This document shows positions 1-8,200 of a DNA stretch of 32,977 nucleotides, in pieces. Source of the stretch: Thalassarchaeum sp002495735 (GTDB lineage: Archaea > Thermoplasmatota > Poseidoniia > Poseidoniales > Thalassarchaeaceae); NCBI GenBank assembly GCA_937911265.1, contig CALDRG010000040.1:1-32977 (forward strand), in the 5' to 3' direction. A program made the position numbers and the translations under genes. A model generated the notes under the pieces. It did not search any database. It saw nothing but the letters and a program-made list of their open reading frames with translations, and was not told the origin of the DNA. How positions within the stretch are numbered: position 1 is the stretch's first letter; each line of letters opens with the position of its first letter.

Positions 1-840
1 GTTCCACGAGGTGCCGGACGGGCTGCCTCCGGTTCCCCAGTAGTAACCACCGCCAATCTCGAGGAGTGGTGCACCAGTGAGGGGCTGAACCTGATCTCCG
101 GGGAGACCTGCATCTCCAGGCCACACAGTAATCTCCAACTGGTAGTCTTGGTAGGTGTTCTGGTAGCAGTAGTAGCAACCTGCTCCAATCATCATAGTTT
201 CTCCTGCGAGGTCATGAGGAACTTCGGTATACGTAGAATAGGTAGATGAGGTTGCCTTGTTGCAATACCCGGTTCCTGTGTTCGGGTTTCCTTCGTACAT
301 CTCCCAGTTCTCAGTGGTCATCGACAGTAGGCCCATGTTGCTGTAGTAGCAGTATGCCCATGCACCACCGTAATTGGAGTTATCCGCGTAGTAGTACCCT
401 AGCATGGATTCTGGACCCATGTGCAACCTGAAGGCGTAGGTCTCTGGGTAGATGTAGGAACCCTGCCCCGTGTGGTTCCATGACATTGTTGCGGTTACCC
501 CATACCCAGGAGGTGTATCAATGATGTAGAAATCATTGTTGTTCGGGCTGATAGAGGAATAAGCAGTAGCAGCAGAATGATCTCCGAAGTAGACGTTGGT
601 CTCGTTGCCCCCTGTCCAATCGAAGTCCCCAGTTAGGTCAATCGCTGTAGCGAACGTATTGCCAGCATCAGTCCCACGACAAGCATCGTGACCTGTACAC
701 GCACCACCATTGATAATCTCCATTTTATCCTTGGAGTCCCGTAACTCGGGTGGCTCTGTTTGCGCGTCAAGTAGCGGCAGTGCGATAGATGCAATCATCA
801 GTATGGCTAGACAGATTGAACGTGGGGCGTTCTCATTCAT
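1..840 (-). CDS. Secreted PPC-like surface protein (3' end cut by window edge)
   Basis: The frame is open from an ATG at 840 down to base 1 with no stop, giving 280 codons of a longer protein. The N-terminus is a signal peptide (MNENAPRSICLAILMIASIALPLLDA). The mature part starts with a Gly/Asp/Thr-rich stretch (CTGHDACRGTDAGNTFATA), followed by a beta-rich region (NNNDFYIIDTPPGYGVTATM). That pattern resembles bacterial pre-peptidase C-terminal (PPC) domains, which often follow 'DAG' linkers. The rest is rich in Tyr, Gly, Asn and Cys (for example CYYCYQNTY). No catalytic motif is visible. A TATA-like box lies 31-40 nt upstream of the ATG. The next gene upstream on this strand also encodes PPC domains, so the two probably belong to one set of cell-surface proteins. 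The exact function is unknown. Confidence 0.8.
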   Translation of the reverse strand, partial: MNENAPRSICLAILMIASIALPLLDAQTEPPELRDSKDKMEIINGGACTGHDACRGTDAGNTFATAIDLTGDFDWTGGNETNVYFGDHSAATAYSSISPNNNDFYIIDTPPGYGVTATMSWNHTGQGSYIYPETYAFRLHMGPESMLGYYYADNSNYGGAWAYCYYSNMGLLSMTTENWEMYEGNPNTGTGYCNKATSSTYSTYTEVPHDLAGETMMIGAGCYYCYQNTYQDYQLEITVWPGDAGLPGDQVQPLTGAPLLEIGGGYYWGTGGSPSGTSWN

Positions 841-870
841 GGGTGTCACTAGCGTGCATCAGACAATGTA

Positions 871-880
871 AATGATATAA
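871..880 (-). promoter_or_regulatory. TATA-box-like element for the secreted PPC-like gene
   Basis: On the minus strand this reads TTATATCATT, the most AT-rich patch in the 160-bp gap. It ends about 31 nt before the ATG at 840. Archaeal TATA boxes lie about 25-30 nt before the transcription start, so the transcript would start within about 10-15 nt of the ATG. This is a positional inference only. Confidence 0.45.
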
Positions 881-902
881 TCATGCCGCAAGATGCTCAT
901 TA

Positions 903-919
903 CACCCCCTAAAGGGGTG
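903..919. repeat. Inverted repeat CACCCC-CTAAA-GGGGTG
   Basis: Perfect 6-bp arms flank a 5-nt centre, located upstream of the TATA-like box at 871-880. It could be an operator or a hairpin in the intergenic RNA. It loosely resembles the CCCTAGGG palindromes found elsewhere in the window, but it is not an exact copy. Confidence 0.35.
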
Positions 920-962
920 GATTTCGAAAAATGTTCTCTGTGAGGTTGTTTTGGTCTATTGT

Positions 963-988
963 GGCCGATAAGCAGGGGGTTATCAGCC
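963..988 (-). terminator. Possible 3'-end hairpin after the calcium-repeat protein gene
   Basis: On the minus strand GGCTGATAA pairs with TTATCGGCC through 9 bp (one G-U pair) around an 8-nt C-rich loop. It starts 12 nt after the TAG stop at 1001-1003. No U-run follows, so it is not a classical terminator. It may instead be an RNA 3'-end stabilising hairpin. Confidence 0.35.
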
Positions 989-1000
989 GCTGAGAAACCT

Positions 1001-4000
1001 CTACTGTTGGATCCAACTATCATCTTCCTGCCTGACCCAAATACCGCACTCCTCACCAACGTACTGCATCGGCTCGGTCTGGACGTAGTCACCACCGTCG
1101 GGCAAATCTTCCCAACTAGCGGCCCTGACGGGGACGACGGGCTCACTTGGGGATGCGTTTTCGAAGCCTGGTGGGGGTGGAGGAGGTCGTCTCTCGAACT
1201 TAGGCGGTGGCGGAGGGACGGTTTCTGGTTCGTCCTCAGCCTCGAGCTCGGTCTCGAGCAGTGTGATGATCTCAGACTTCTTGAACTTGGAGAATCCCGA
1301 AAAGCCACGCTCGCTGGCCATCGCCTTCAACTGGACGACTGTGAGATCGGAGAGGCTAGGATCCTCAGGCTTGGGCTCCTCCTCAAATACCTCAATCTCA
1401 GGGAGTTCAGGAGGCATCTCTGGCGGTTCGGGAACGAGACTTGGGGTGGACAGTGGTGTATCCTGCCAATCTGAGGCTGCTTCCGGAGAACGGTTGTATC
1501 TCTTGTAGTCATCATCCTTCCAGGATTCGTCAGACTGGCCCTTGCGGCGACCTATGGTAAAGGCCACTACGCCTCCGATTGCTGTTAGGATTACCAGCAC
1601 ACTCAGAAGGGTCAACATCGGGTTGAGCTTCATATGATCAATCACAGAGAGAGGATTAGCGTTGTCCCCTAGCCCGTCGCCGTTGCGGTCCTCCCACTCC
1701 GTTGAATCTAGAGGGAATACGTCATTCAGATCACCTACCTCGTCATTGTCGTCATCAGCGTCTATCACGTCACACGAGCCGTCGCCATCGGTGTCGAGGG
1801 GCACGGAAGTGCTAGACAGAGCCTCAGTTAGGCATAACACCTCGACACTATCGGGCCAGTCGTCGCCGTCGTCGTCGTTGTCTGCATTGTCTCCCTTGCC
1901 GTCTCCGTCAGTGTCCTTGGTCTCACTCGGGTCGAATGGGAAGGCGTCATTGATGTCGAGGACCATATCGTTGTCGTCGTCGTTATCTATAGGGTCGCAT
2001 ATCCTATCACCGTCAAAGTCGGCAGGGAAGGAGCTGGTGTCCAATGGGTCAGTTCCACAGTTCGGCTCATCTAAATCCGACCAAGTGTCGTCGTCATCGT
2101 CGGTGTCAGCGTTATTGCCGATGCCATCGAAGTCGTAGTCCTCCCACTCGGTCGCATCGAATGGGAACATGTCGTAGATGTCATCGGTCCCGTCACCGTC
2201 GTCATCGGGATCGACGCGATCGCAACTGTGGTCTCCGTCGAAGTCATCGGGGATACTGAAAGAGGAGTACGGATCGGTCTGGCAGTCCGCCTCGTCGGCA
2301 TCAGACCAGCCATCTTGGTCGTCATCAAGGTCAGCGTTGTCACCCACACCATCGCCGTCATTGTCGTCCCACTCGCTAGAGTCCAGAGGGAAGACGTCGC
2401 CGATATCTGGGACTGAGTCACCATCGTCGTCGCCGTCACCGTTGTTTCCGATGCCATCACCGTCGGTGTCGACCCACTCGCCCGCGTCTAATGGGAAGGC
2501 GTCGATAACATCGGCGAATCCATCGTTGTCGTCATCACCGTCTACAGCGTTGCACGAGCCATCCTGATCAGTGTCAGGAGGCAGAGAATTGGCGTCCAGT
2601 GGGTCTGAACCGCAAGTCGCTTCGATAGCGTCGCTGAAGCCATCGCCATCATCATCGATATCGGCGTTATCGCCGATTAGGTCCCCATCGGTGTCCAACC
2701 ATTCTTGATTATCTAAGGGGAAGGCGTCCAAGTTGTCTGGGTAACCATCGTCATCATCATCTTCGTCAACCACGTCACAGGTCCCATCGGTATCGGTATC
2801 TGTAGGCTGACTGGAGTACAACATCGGATCTGTACCACACTGGTACTCATCTGAGTCTGTCCAGCCATCTCCATCGTCATCGTCATCGGAGTTATCGCCT
2901 ATTCCGTCGTTGTCAGTGTCATCCCACTCGCTGTTGTCAAGCGGGAACGAATCGTTGGCGTCGTCGTAGCCGTCTCCGTCATCGTCGTAGTCCATGACGT
3001 CGCAGATACCGTCTGCATCAGTATCCTGAGGCACGCTCGAGGCGTCATCCGGGTCCGAACCACATGTGACCTCGTCCTCGTCGTAAAAGCCATCCCCATC
3101 AGCATCGAGAGTGAATATCCAGATGGTCATGTTGTACTCGCCCTCACCCGAGTAGGGGTAGATCTCAATCAGGACGGTGTCCCCTCCTACGTAGGTGCCA
3201 TTGGAGGTGACTGTTTCGGGACTGGCAAAGCCCGAGGAGGTGTCGATGACGTTGCTCGCTGGATTCGGCATCAAAGCCAAGGCTATGTCGAAGTTGACCT
3301 CGCCGGTGTCAAAGGAGACACTGACGGCGATGCCGTAATCGACAGGCACGTCTACCGCGTACTCGTCGACTGGGTCGTCGGAGCTGGAAGCCCAGCCGGT
3401 GAAGTTGTTCTGGCCTATGTTGGCGATTATTCCTGTGGGGTTGTTGTAGTCGTCGGAGGCATCGGCGCCTGTTCCCGAGTCGTTTTGATTGTAGGCGGGA
3501 GCGGAGGAAATGTTGTCGAACTCAAGCGTTAGGGTGTAGTCGTCATCACCAATCCATGCCCTGACCATCAGAGTTACAGTTGTCCCACCAACCGAGGAAT
3601 TTTCGCTGGAAACGGTGTTGGGAGAGGTGGTGTTGAAGCCCTGTCCGCCTGGAAGGTAGGCTCCGGTAGAGTCGTACAGGTGGAGATGGAGAGTGGCACT
3701 GGAGGTATTCCAAGATACGCTCGCGTTGATACGGTGGTAGGAGGGTACAGGGACGCTGTAGTAGTCGAACTCGTCAGTACTTTTGTCGACGTAGCCGTAG
3801 TATGTCGCATTCGTACCAGATAGGGCTGTCGGCGTAGAGTATGTGTCGCCAGCATCACCACCGGTGTTTGCGTCGTTTTGGGTCGGCGGTGGCGTAATCA
3901 CGAATATCCATATCTGCAGGGTGTACTGGCCCGAGCCGCTCCAACGGTCGACGTTGATGTAGACAGTGGTGCCACCGACATTGGTCCCATTAGCAGATAC

Positions 4001-4330
4001 GCTGTCGTAACTCGATATCGAAAGGCTGGAGTCAATTTGGTTACCAGACGAGTCATACAGATACAGGTCGAAATCGGCATTGGACGGAGACGTCAGACCG
4101 ACCGATATGCCGGTGTCATTCGACATATTGACTCCGTAGTAGTCGTTGTTGTCGCTGCTCGCAGTCAGGTTTCCGTAGTATGTGGCGTTGGTTGCTGGTA
4201 GCCAGGCTGCGGTGGAAGTAGAGCTCCCAGCGTCTCCGCCCGTGCCAGCATCATTCGCAAACACCACCCCAGAGAAGCAAGAGAGTAGAATCAGGGTAGT
4301 GATTGTTCTCGCAGCGCTACGGCTAGTCAT
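1001..4330 (-). CDS. Membrane-anchored PPC / thrombospondin-type-3 repeat surface protein with cytoplasmic SAP-like domain
   Basis: 1109 aa. A signal peptide (about 1-25) is followed by three PPC-like beta domains (about 28-143, 152-272 and 283-404), each carrying patterns such as ADFDLYLYDSSG. Residues about 409-890 are an Asp-rich calcium-binding array of TSP3 type. Its unit is 75 aa (FPLD..EW.DTDGDGIGDNAD.DDDGDG...CGTDP...DG.CD). There are seven FPLD/FPFD headers, and one unit is only 35 aa. Each long unit has exactly two Cys. A single transmembrane helix (about 905-927) is followed by RRKG, so the tail is cytoplasmic. The tail holds a SAP-like helix-extended-loop-helix motif (about 993-1027, LTVVQLKAMASERGFSGFSK), polyproline stretches, and a Trp-rich end (WEDLPDGGDY, DDSWIQQ). 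The N-terminal part probably acts in adhesion or as a calcium-stiffened stalk. The role of the SAP-like tail is unknown. The start codon is the last triplet of an 18-bp palindrome. Confidence 0.85.
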   Translation of the reverse strand: MTSRSAARTITTLILLSCFSGVVFANDAGTGGDAGSSTSTAAWLPATNATYYGNLTASSDNNDYYGVNMSNDTGISVGLTSPSNADFDLYLYDSSGNQIDSSLSISSYDSVSANGTNVGGTTVYINVDRWSGSGQYTLQIWIFVITPPPTQNDANTGGDAGDTYSTPTALSGTNATYYGYVDKSTDEFDYYSVPVPSYHRINASVSWNTSSATLHLHLYDSTGAYLPGGQGFNTTSPNTVSSENSSVGGTTVTLMVRAWIGDDDYTLTLEFDNISSAPAYNQNDSGTGADASDDYNNPTGIIANIGQNNFTGWASSSDDPVDEYAVDVPVDYGIAVSVSFDTGEVNFDIALALMPNPASNVIDTSSGFASPETVTSNGTYVGGDTVLIEIYPYSGEGEYNMTIWIFTLDADGDGFYDEDEVTCGSDPDDASSVPQDTDADGICDVMDYDDDGDGYDDANDSFPLDNSEWDDTDNDGIGDNSDDDDDGDGWTDSDEYQCGTDPMLYSSQPTDTDTDGTCDVVDEDDDDDGYPDNLDAFPLDNQEWLDTDGDLIGDNADIDDDGDGFSDAIEATCGSDPLDANSLPPDTDQDGSCNAVDGDDDNDGFADVIDAFPLDAGEWVDTDGDGIGNNGDGDDDGDSVPDIGDVFPLDSSEWDDNDGDGVGDNADLDDDQDGWSDADEADCQTDPYSSFSIPDDFDGDHSCDRVDPDDDGDGTDDIYDMFPFDATEWEDYDFDGIGNNADTDDDDDTWSDLDEPNCGTDPLDTSSFPADFDGDRICDPIDNDDDNDMVLDINDAFPFDPSETKDTDGDGKGDNADNDDDGDDWPDSVEVLCLTEALSSTSVPLDTDGDGSCDVIDADDDNDEVGDLNDVFPLDSTEWEDRNGDGLGDNANPLSVIDHMKLNPMLTLLSVLVILTAIGGVVAFTIGRRKGQSDESWKDDDYKRYNRSPEAASDWQDTPLSTPSLVPEPPEMPPELPEIEVFEEEPKPEDPSLSDLTVVQLKAMASERGFSGFSKFKKSEIITLLETELEAEDEPETVPPPPPKFERRPPPPPPGFENASPSEPVVPVRAASWEDLPDGGDYVQTEPMQYVGEECGIWVRQEDDSWIQQ

Positions 4331-4345
4331 AGCCCTAGGGCTATG
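4328..4345. promoter_or_regulatory. 18-bp perfect palindrome spanning the start codon of the calcium-repeat gene
   Basis: CATAGCCCTAGGGCTATG is self-complementary over all 18 bases. Its last triplet on the minus strand is the ATG of the 1109-aa gene. It contains the core CCCTAGGG. It could be a repressor site at the transcription start, or an RNA hairpin (7-bp stem, CUAG loop) hiding the start codon. Either role is inference. Confidence 0.5.
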
Positions 4346-4365
4346 CTGGAACGCTTGAACTTTGG

Positions 4366-4380
4366 CACTATAGGATAGTG
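4366..4380. repeat. Inverted repeat CACTAT-AGG-ATAGTG
   Basis: Perfect 6-bp arms flank a 3-nt spacer, 36-50 nt upstream of the ATG at 4330. The AT-rich part (CTATAG) could double as the TATA element of that gene. It is the only such patch in the 82-bp gap. Confidence 0.35.
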
Positions 4381-4412
4381 CGTAAATTGCACCGCCTCTG
4401 TACGGCGAATGA

Positions 4413-5261
4413 TTAGTAAGAGTAGAATCCGTTGCCGCTCTTTCTGCCGAGTTTTCCCTCTTCTACCATACTGATTAATAGCGGCGCGGGTGCATACTTG
4501 TCGTCATCAAGACCCTTGTGCAGGACGTTCATGATGTGAAGGACGGTGTCCAATCCGATAAGATCAGCCAGTGCGAGGGGCCCAATAGGATGGTTCATCC
4601 CGAGTTTCATGATTCCGTCGATGGCCTCAGGCTCGGCCACGCCCTCCTGCAGAGTTAAGATTGCCTCGTTAATCATAGGACACAGTATCCTGTTGCTCAC
4701 AAAACCAGGCGAGTCATTGCATGAAAGCGCGGTCTTGCCCATCCTCTCGGCTGCAACGACTACTGCCGAGTTGACCTCGTCGGAGGTCTCGGATCCGTTG
4801 ATTATCTCGACCAGTTTCATTATTGGGACAGGATTCATGAAGTGCATGCCGATTACCCTGTCGGGCCTATTGGTTGATGCTGCAATCTCATCGATGCTGA
4901 TGCTCGAGGTGTTGCTCGCTAGTATTGCCTCCGGCTTGCAAATACTGTCTAATTCAGAGAATGTGGAGAACTTCAACTCGGGAATCTCGGGGATTGCCTC
5001 GACAACAAGATCGCAATCTGAGGCTTCACTCCTGTCTGTTGATATGCGCACGCGCGCGAGGGCGGCGTCGGCATCGGCTTGGCTCATCTTCCCCTTCGAG
5101 ACAAGTTTTGCAAGAGACGCCTCAATCGATGCCATGCCGCGATCGACGAAGGTCTGCTCGATGTCAATCATAGTCACAGAGTAGCCCGCGCAAGCTGCTA
5201 CTTGGGTGATGCCGTTACCCATCTGACCGGCACCCAGCACGGCTATGCTGCCTATCTCCAC
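4413..5261 (-). CDS. 3-hydroxybutyryl-CoA dehydrogenase
   Basis: 282 aa, the usual length of stand-alone family members. It catalyses NAD(P)-dependent interconversion of 3-hydroxyacyl-CoA and acetoacetyl-CoA in the cytoplasm. The Rossmann glycine motif is at the N-terminus (IAVLGAGQMGNGITQ) and the second-strand acid is in MIDIE. The catalytic-site segments SNTSSISI and GMHFMNPVPIMKLVEII contain the active-site His. NDSPGFVSNRI and the C-terminal LGRKSGNGFYSY are typical of the family. I chose the GTG at 5261 (VEIGSIAVLGAG). Upstream Met codons would add 45 residues lying largely inside the preceding protease gene and unlike the family. The gap to the protease stop is 31 bp. With the acyl-CoA dehydrogenase nearby it suggests beta-oxidation or branched amino-acid catabolism, although a protease gene separates the two. 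Confidence 0.9.
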   Translation of the reverse strand: MEIGSIAVLGAGQMGNGITQVAACAGYSVTMIDIEQTFVDRGMASIEASLAKLVSKGKMSQADADAALARVRISTDRSEASDCDLVVEAIPEIPELKFSTFSELDSICKPEAILASNTSSISIDEIAASTNRPDRVIGMHFMNPVPIMKLVEIINGSETSDEVNSAVVVAAERMGKTALSCNDSPGFVSNRILCPMINEAILTLQEGVAEPEAIDGIMKLGMNHPIGPLALADLIGLDTVLHIMNVLHKGLDDDKYAPAPLLISMVEEGKLGRKSGNGFYSY

Positions 5262-5292
5262 GCATCGTCGTGCACACGGAAGGGCATGAGCC

Positions 5293-8200
5293 TTACTCAG
5301 CCAGTTCGTCTTCGGGTTCGGCAATAGGCAGTTCAGCAACCCCCTCAATCTCGGACATGATATCTTCAAGATCGGGGCCATGATTCTCAATTTCATCCCT
5401 TCGAGCGCGACGCCTGCGTAACAGGGTTGTTGGTACTGCTATGGCGAGCAGTGCAGCGATAACTGCGAGAGAGAACCACCACAGCATCGGGCCGGAGTTC
5501 CGGGCGTCCTCGATGGCCCAATCGATCCATTCTTGCTCCATCACCTCTATCGAAGATGTGTATTGATTGTTGGCGGCGTCGACGGCAAGTCCGTTGATGA
5601 TGTGAGTGCCCGGGGATTCAGGTATTGCGATGTGAATCTCGAACTGGTCACTCGAGTCACATACGAACTCCTTCGACTCGACCTCGGTCCACAACATCAC
5701 TGTCGTGCCGTACTCACAGATGCCGCCAACGACGCGGGTTGTAGCCAGAGGAGTGGTTCGATTGGTTACCTCAAAGAAACTCAACACAGGAGGAGTGGTG
5801 TCCCTTACGATAGAGAGTGTGTAGTTGTCTACGTGGTCTAGAGCGTGGATTTCGATGAGGAACTGGTTCTCGCCCTCGATTAGATCGAATATTAGGATAA
5901 CCACGCTTGCTCCTGGTTCAATCAGGTGCTCCCCTTCAACATCAGATCTACTCCACCAAATCTCTTGGTCAGGCCCTCTCTGTATGGTTGCCTCGACTTG
6001 GTCGATGGCCACAAGGCCACCGTTCCAGTCAGCAGCGACGTGGGTATTGTAGATTGAGGCGTCAAGCAGGATGCTACGGCATTCGAGGAACCTGTTGTCA
6101 TTTTCCTGGGGTTCTGTGAAGTCGACAGCCTCCAAGCAGACCTCGTGTACTCCGGTGTGGTTCAGTTCAAACAAGGCCCCGCTGGTGATTGCAGTGCGCT
6201 CGCTGATGAGGACGCCATCGATAGTGAAACGGACGTGGACTTCTTCGCTGGAAAGCCACGAGAGCCCCTGCCTATGGTCGAAGAATGAATCTTCGGTGCC
6301 CGGACTGATGGTCCACTCGACGAGAGGGGGGGTACGGTCGAGAGCTAGAGGCCACTCCTCAGTGTCCGTGTTGTTGGCCCAGTCAATCATCTCGAGAGAG
6401 ATGAGATAGTCCCCGTCAGGTAGTTCAGCGGTGTTGACTTGGTACTGAGTCACGGTGCTAGTATTACCGGGTTTGTCTTCCAGCACTGTCTGCGGGATTA
6501 ACTGGTCGCTCTCGCACTGTTCGATCTCGTGGGGCGAATTGAGTGCGGTGATTCTAAGGCACCAGTCGCGAATATCTACTGGGATTGAGACGGTGAGTAC
6601 TCCCTCGCTCATGTTCACGGGTGTGGAAATCTGCACTGGGGTGTAGTGGAACCCAGCTTGGTCTGAGATATCGAGCAGGTCTGCGCTGGGCACATCGGGA
6701 TCATACACCACCGTGAACTCCCTAGTGAACGAGTTGCCCGCAGGGTCGCTGACCGCCACATCGAAGACGCTGGTGTCGTGCACGTAGAAGAATGTGGAAC
6801 TCGCGTTCGATCTGATTTCGGCCTCGGTCAGCTGGATGGTGAGCACGGCGTGGCCGTTCTCGTCCAGTTCGACCTCATTGCCAGAATGAGATAGGCTCGC
6901 ACCCGGTTCGGTCTGGATGATATAAGTGAGATTCTGCTGGTTGGTAATCCAAGGTATGTTTGACAGGGCCAATGTGGGCGCTGTCACGTCGTAGGCCACC
7001 GAGAGGTAGGCCTCAGCAGTGTTGTTCGAGATGTCTGTCAGGGTAGCCCGGTAGTCGTGCCACTGCTCGATAGCAGGTAAGGTGGCATTGACCCAAACCT
7101 CCCGAAAGGTAATGTTCTCGGGTATTGCGAAGTGGTTGCCACTATTCCATATCGAAGTCAGGTTGTGGTGTGCGCCTACTGTGTCGATGGCCTCGACGAG
7201 GTCGGCGTCGGGAACATTCGTGTCTTCGTTGGCCGGATCCCAGTTGAGGTCGTCGAGGCGGAAGCCGATTCCAGTATCGAGAGCATACAGTCTCACCGGC
7301 ACCACTGAATTTGTCTGCGTGAGATTAGCCGGTACGTCAAAGCTCATCTCGGGGTCGAGTTCGACCAACTCGTAGGTGTACGGTAGACGCAGACTGATGT
7401 CACCTTCAACGGTGATATCGATGAAACCTGTCCAGATTCCAGCTGTCTCCGGCCTCTCATAGGCGAGGTTTACTTGCAGTGCCGAGGCTGGAACCTGTCC
7501 TGCGAGGGTGTCGCTGCCGTTGGGCCAGATTGCGTCTATCTCGCCCTTAGTCAGTGTGAGTTGGTCGGTTATCACGAGTTCGTCGCCGCCTACGACTTCG
7601 ATGTCGATCCAGAACTGGACTGTCCCGCTCGGTACAGAGTAACCGTGTACTGCGACAGAATAGTAACCGTCATCGGGGTCGACTATTCTGATTGTCTCTG
7701 CCGAGGAACCGGACCACGAGCGCGTTACCTCCTCACCGGAAGAGAATGTTCCGTCTCCATTTGAGTCGCGGAACAAGAATAGGTCGAGATCTGCGTCATC
7801 GTGAGCGTTCATCTTGATGTTCAACTCGGTGGAGTTCTGGACTGTCATATTGTGCCACCATGAAGCCGTCATCTTGTCACCAGAGACATCTTGGAAGGCA
7901 GTCTCGTTATCGAAGTGGGCCGGCTGACTCCAACCGTATGCAGACACCGAGTCGACGTTCAGAGGCACAGTAGAGACCACATGAACTGCGTCTACTCCAC
8001 TGCCTTCGGCCCAATCAGTCACCACCTGCTCAAAGCCGGACTCTTCGGCAGCGATGTATCCCACTGAGATATTGAGTGGGTTGTCATTTGATGAAACTCC
8101 GTGCAGAGCTGTGTGCAGGACCATCTGGTGGACTCCTTGCTCGGCAGGGACGGCGAACATCTCTCGCGAAGTACCAGTGTATGTCCCCCAGTTGTGCGAG

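Noticed and set aside
1662..2567. Serine-rich plus-strand open frames opposite the calcium-repeat gene
   Set aside because: They are the antisense reading of Asp/Asn-rich codons (GAC/GAT read as GTC/ATC and shifted to TCG/TCA). They have no start context and no homology pattern.
1650..3110. Periodic DNA repeats (225-bp period, GTCATCGTCGTC-like runs), at first sight a tandem or CRISPR-like array
   Set aside because: The period is the 75-aa calcium-repeat unit of the minus-strand protein. Spacing and sequence follow codons, and there are no unique spacers between identical repeats.
5262..5396. N-terminal extension of 3-hydroxybutyryl-CoA dehydrogenase to an upstream Met
   Set aside because: It would overlap the end of the protease gene and put 45 residues of non-family sequence before the Rossmann fold. 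The GTG at 5261 gives the standard 282-aa protein.
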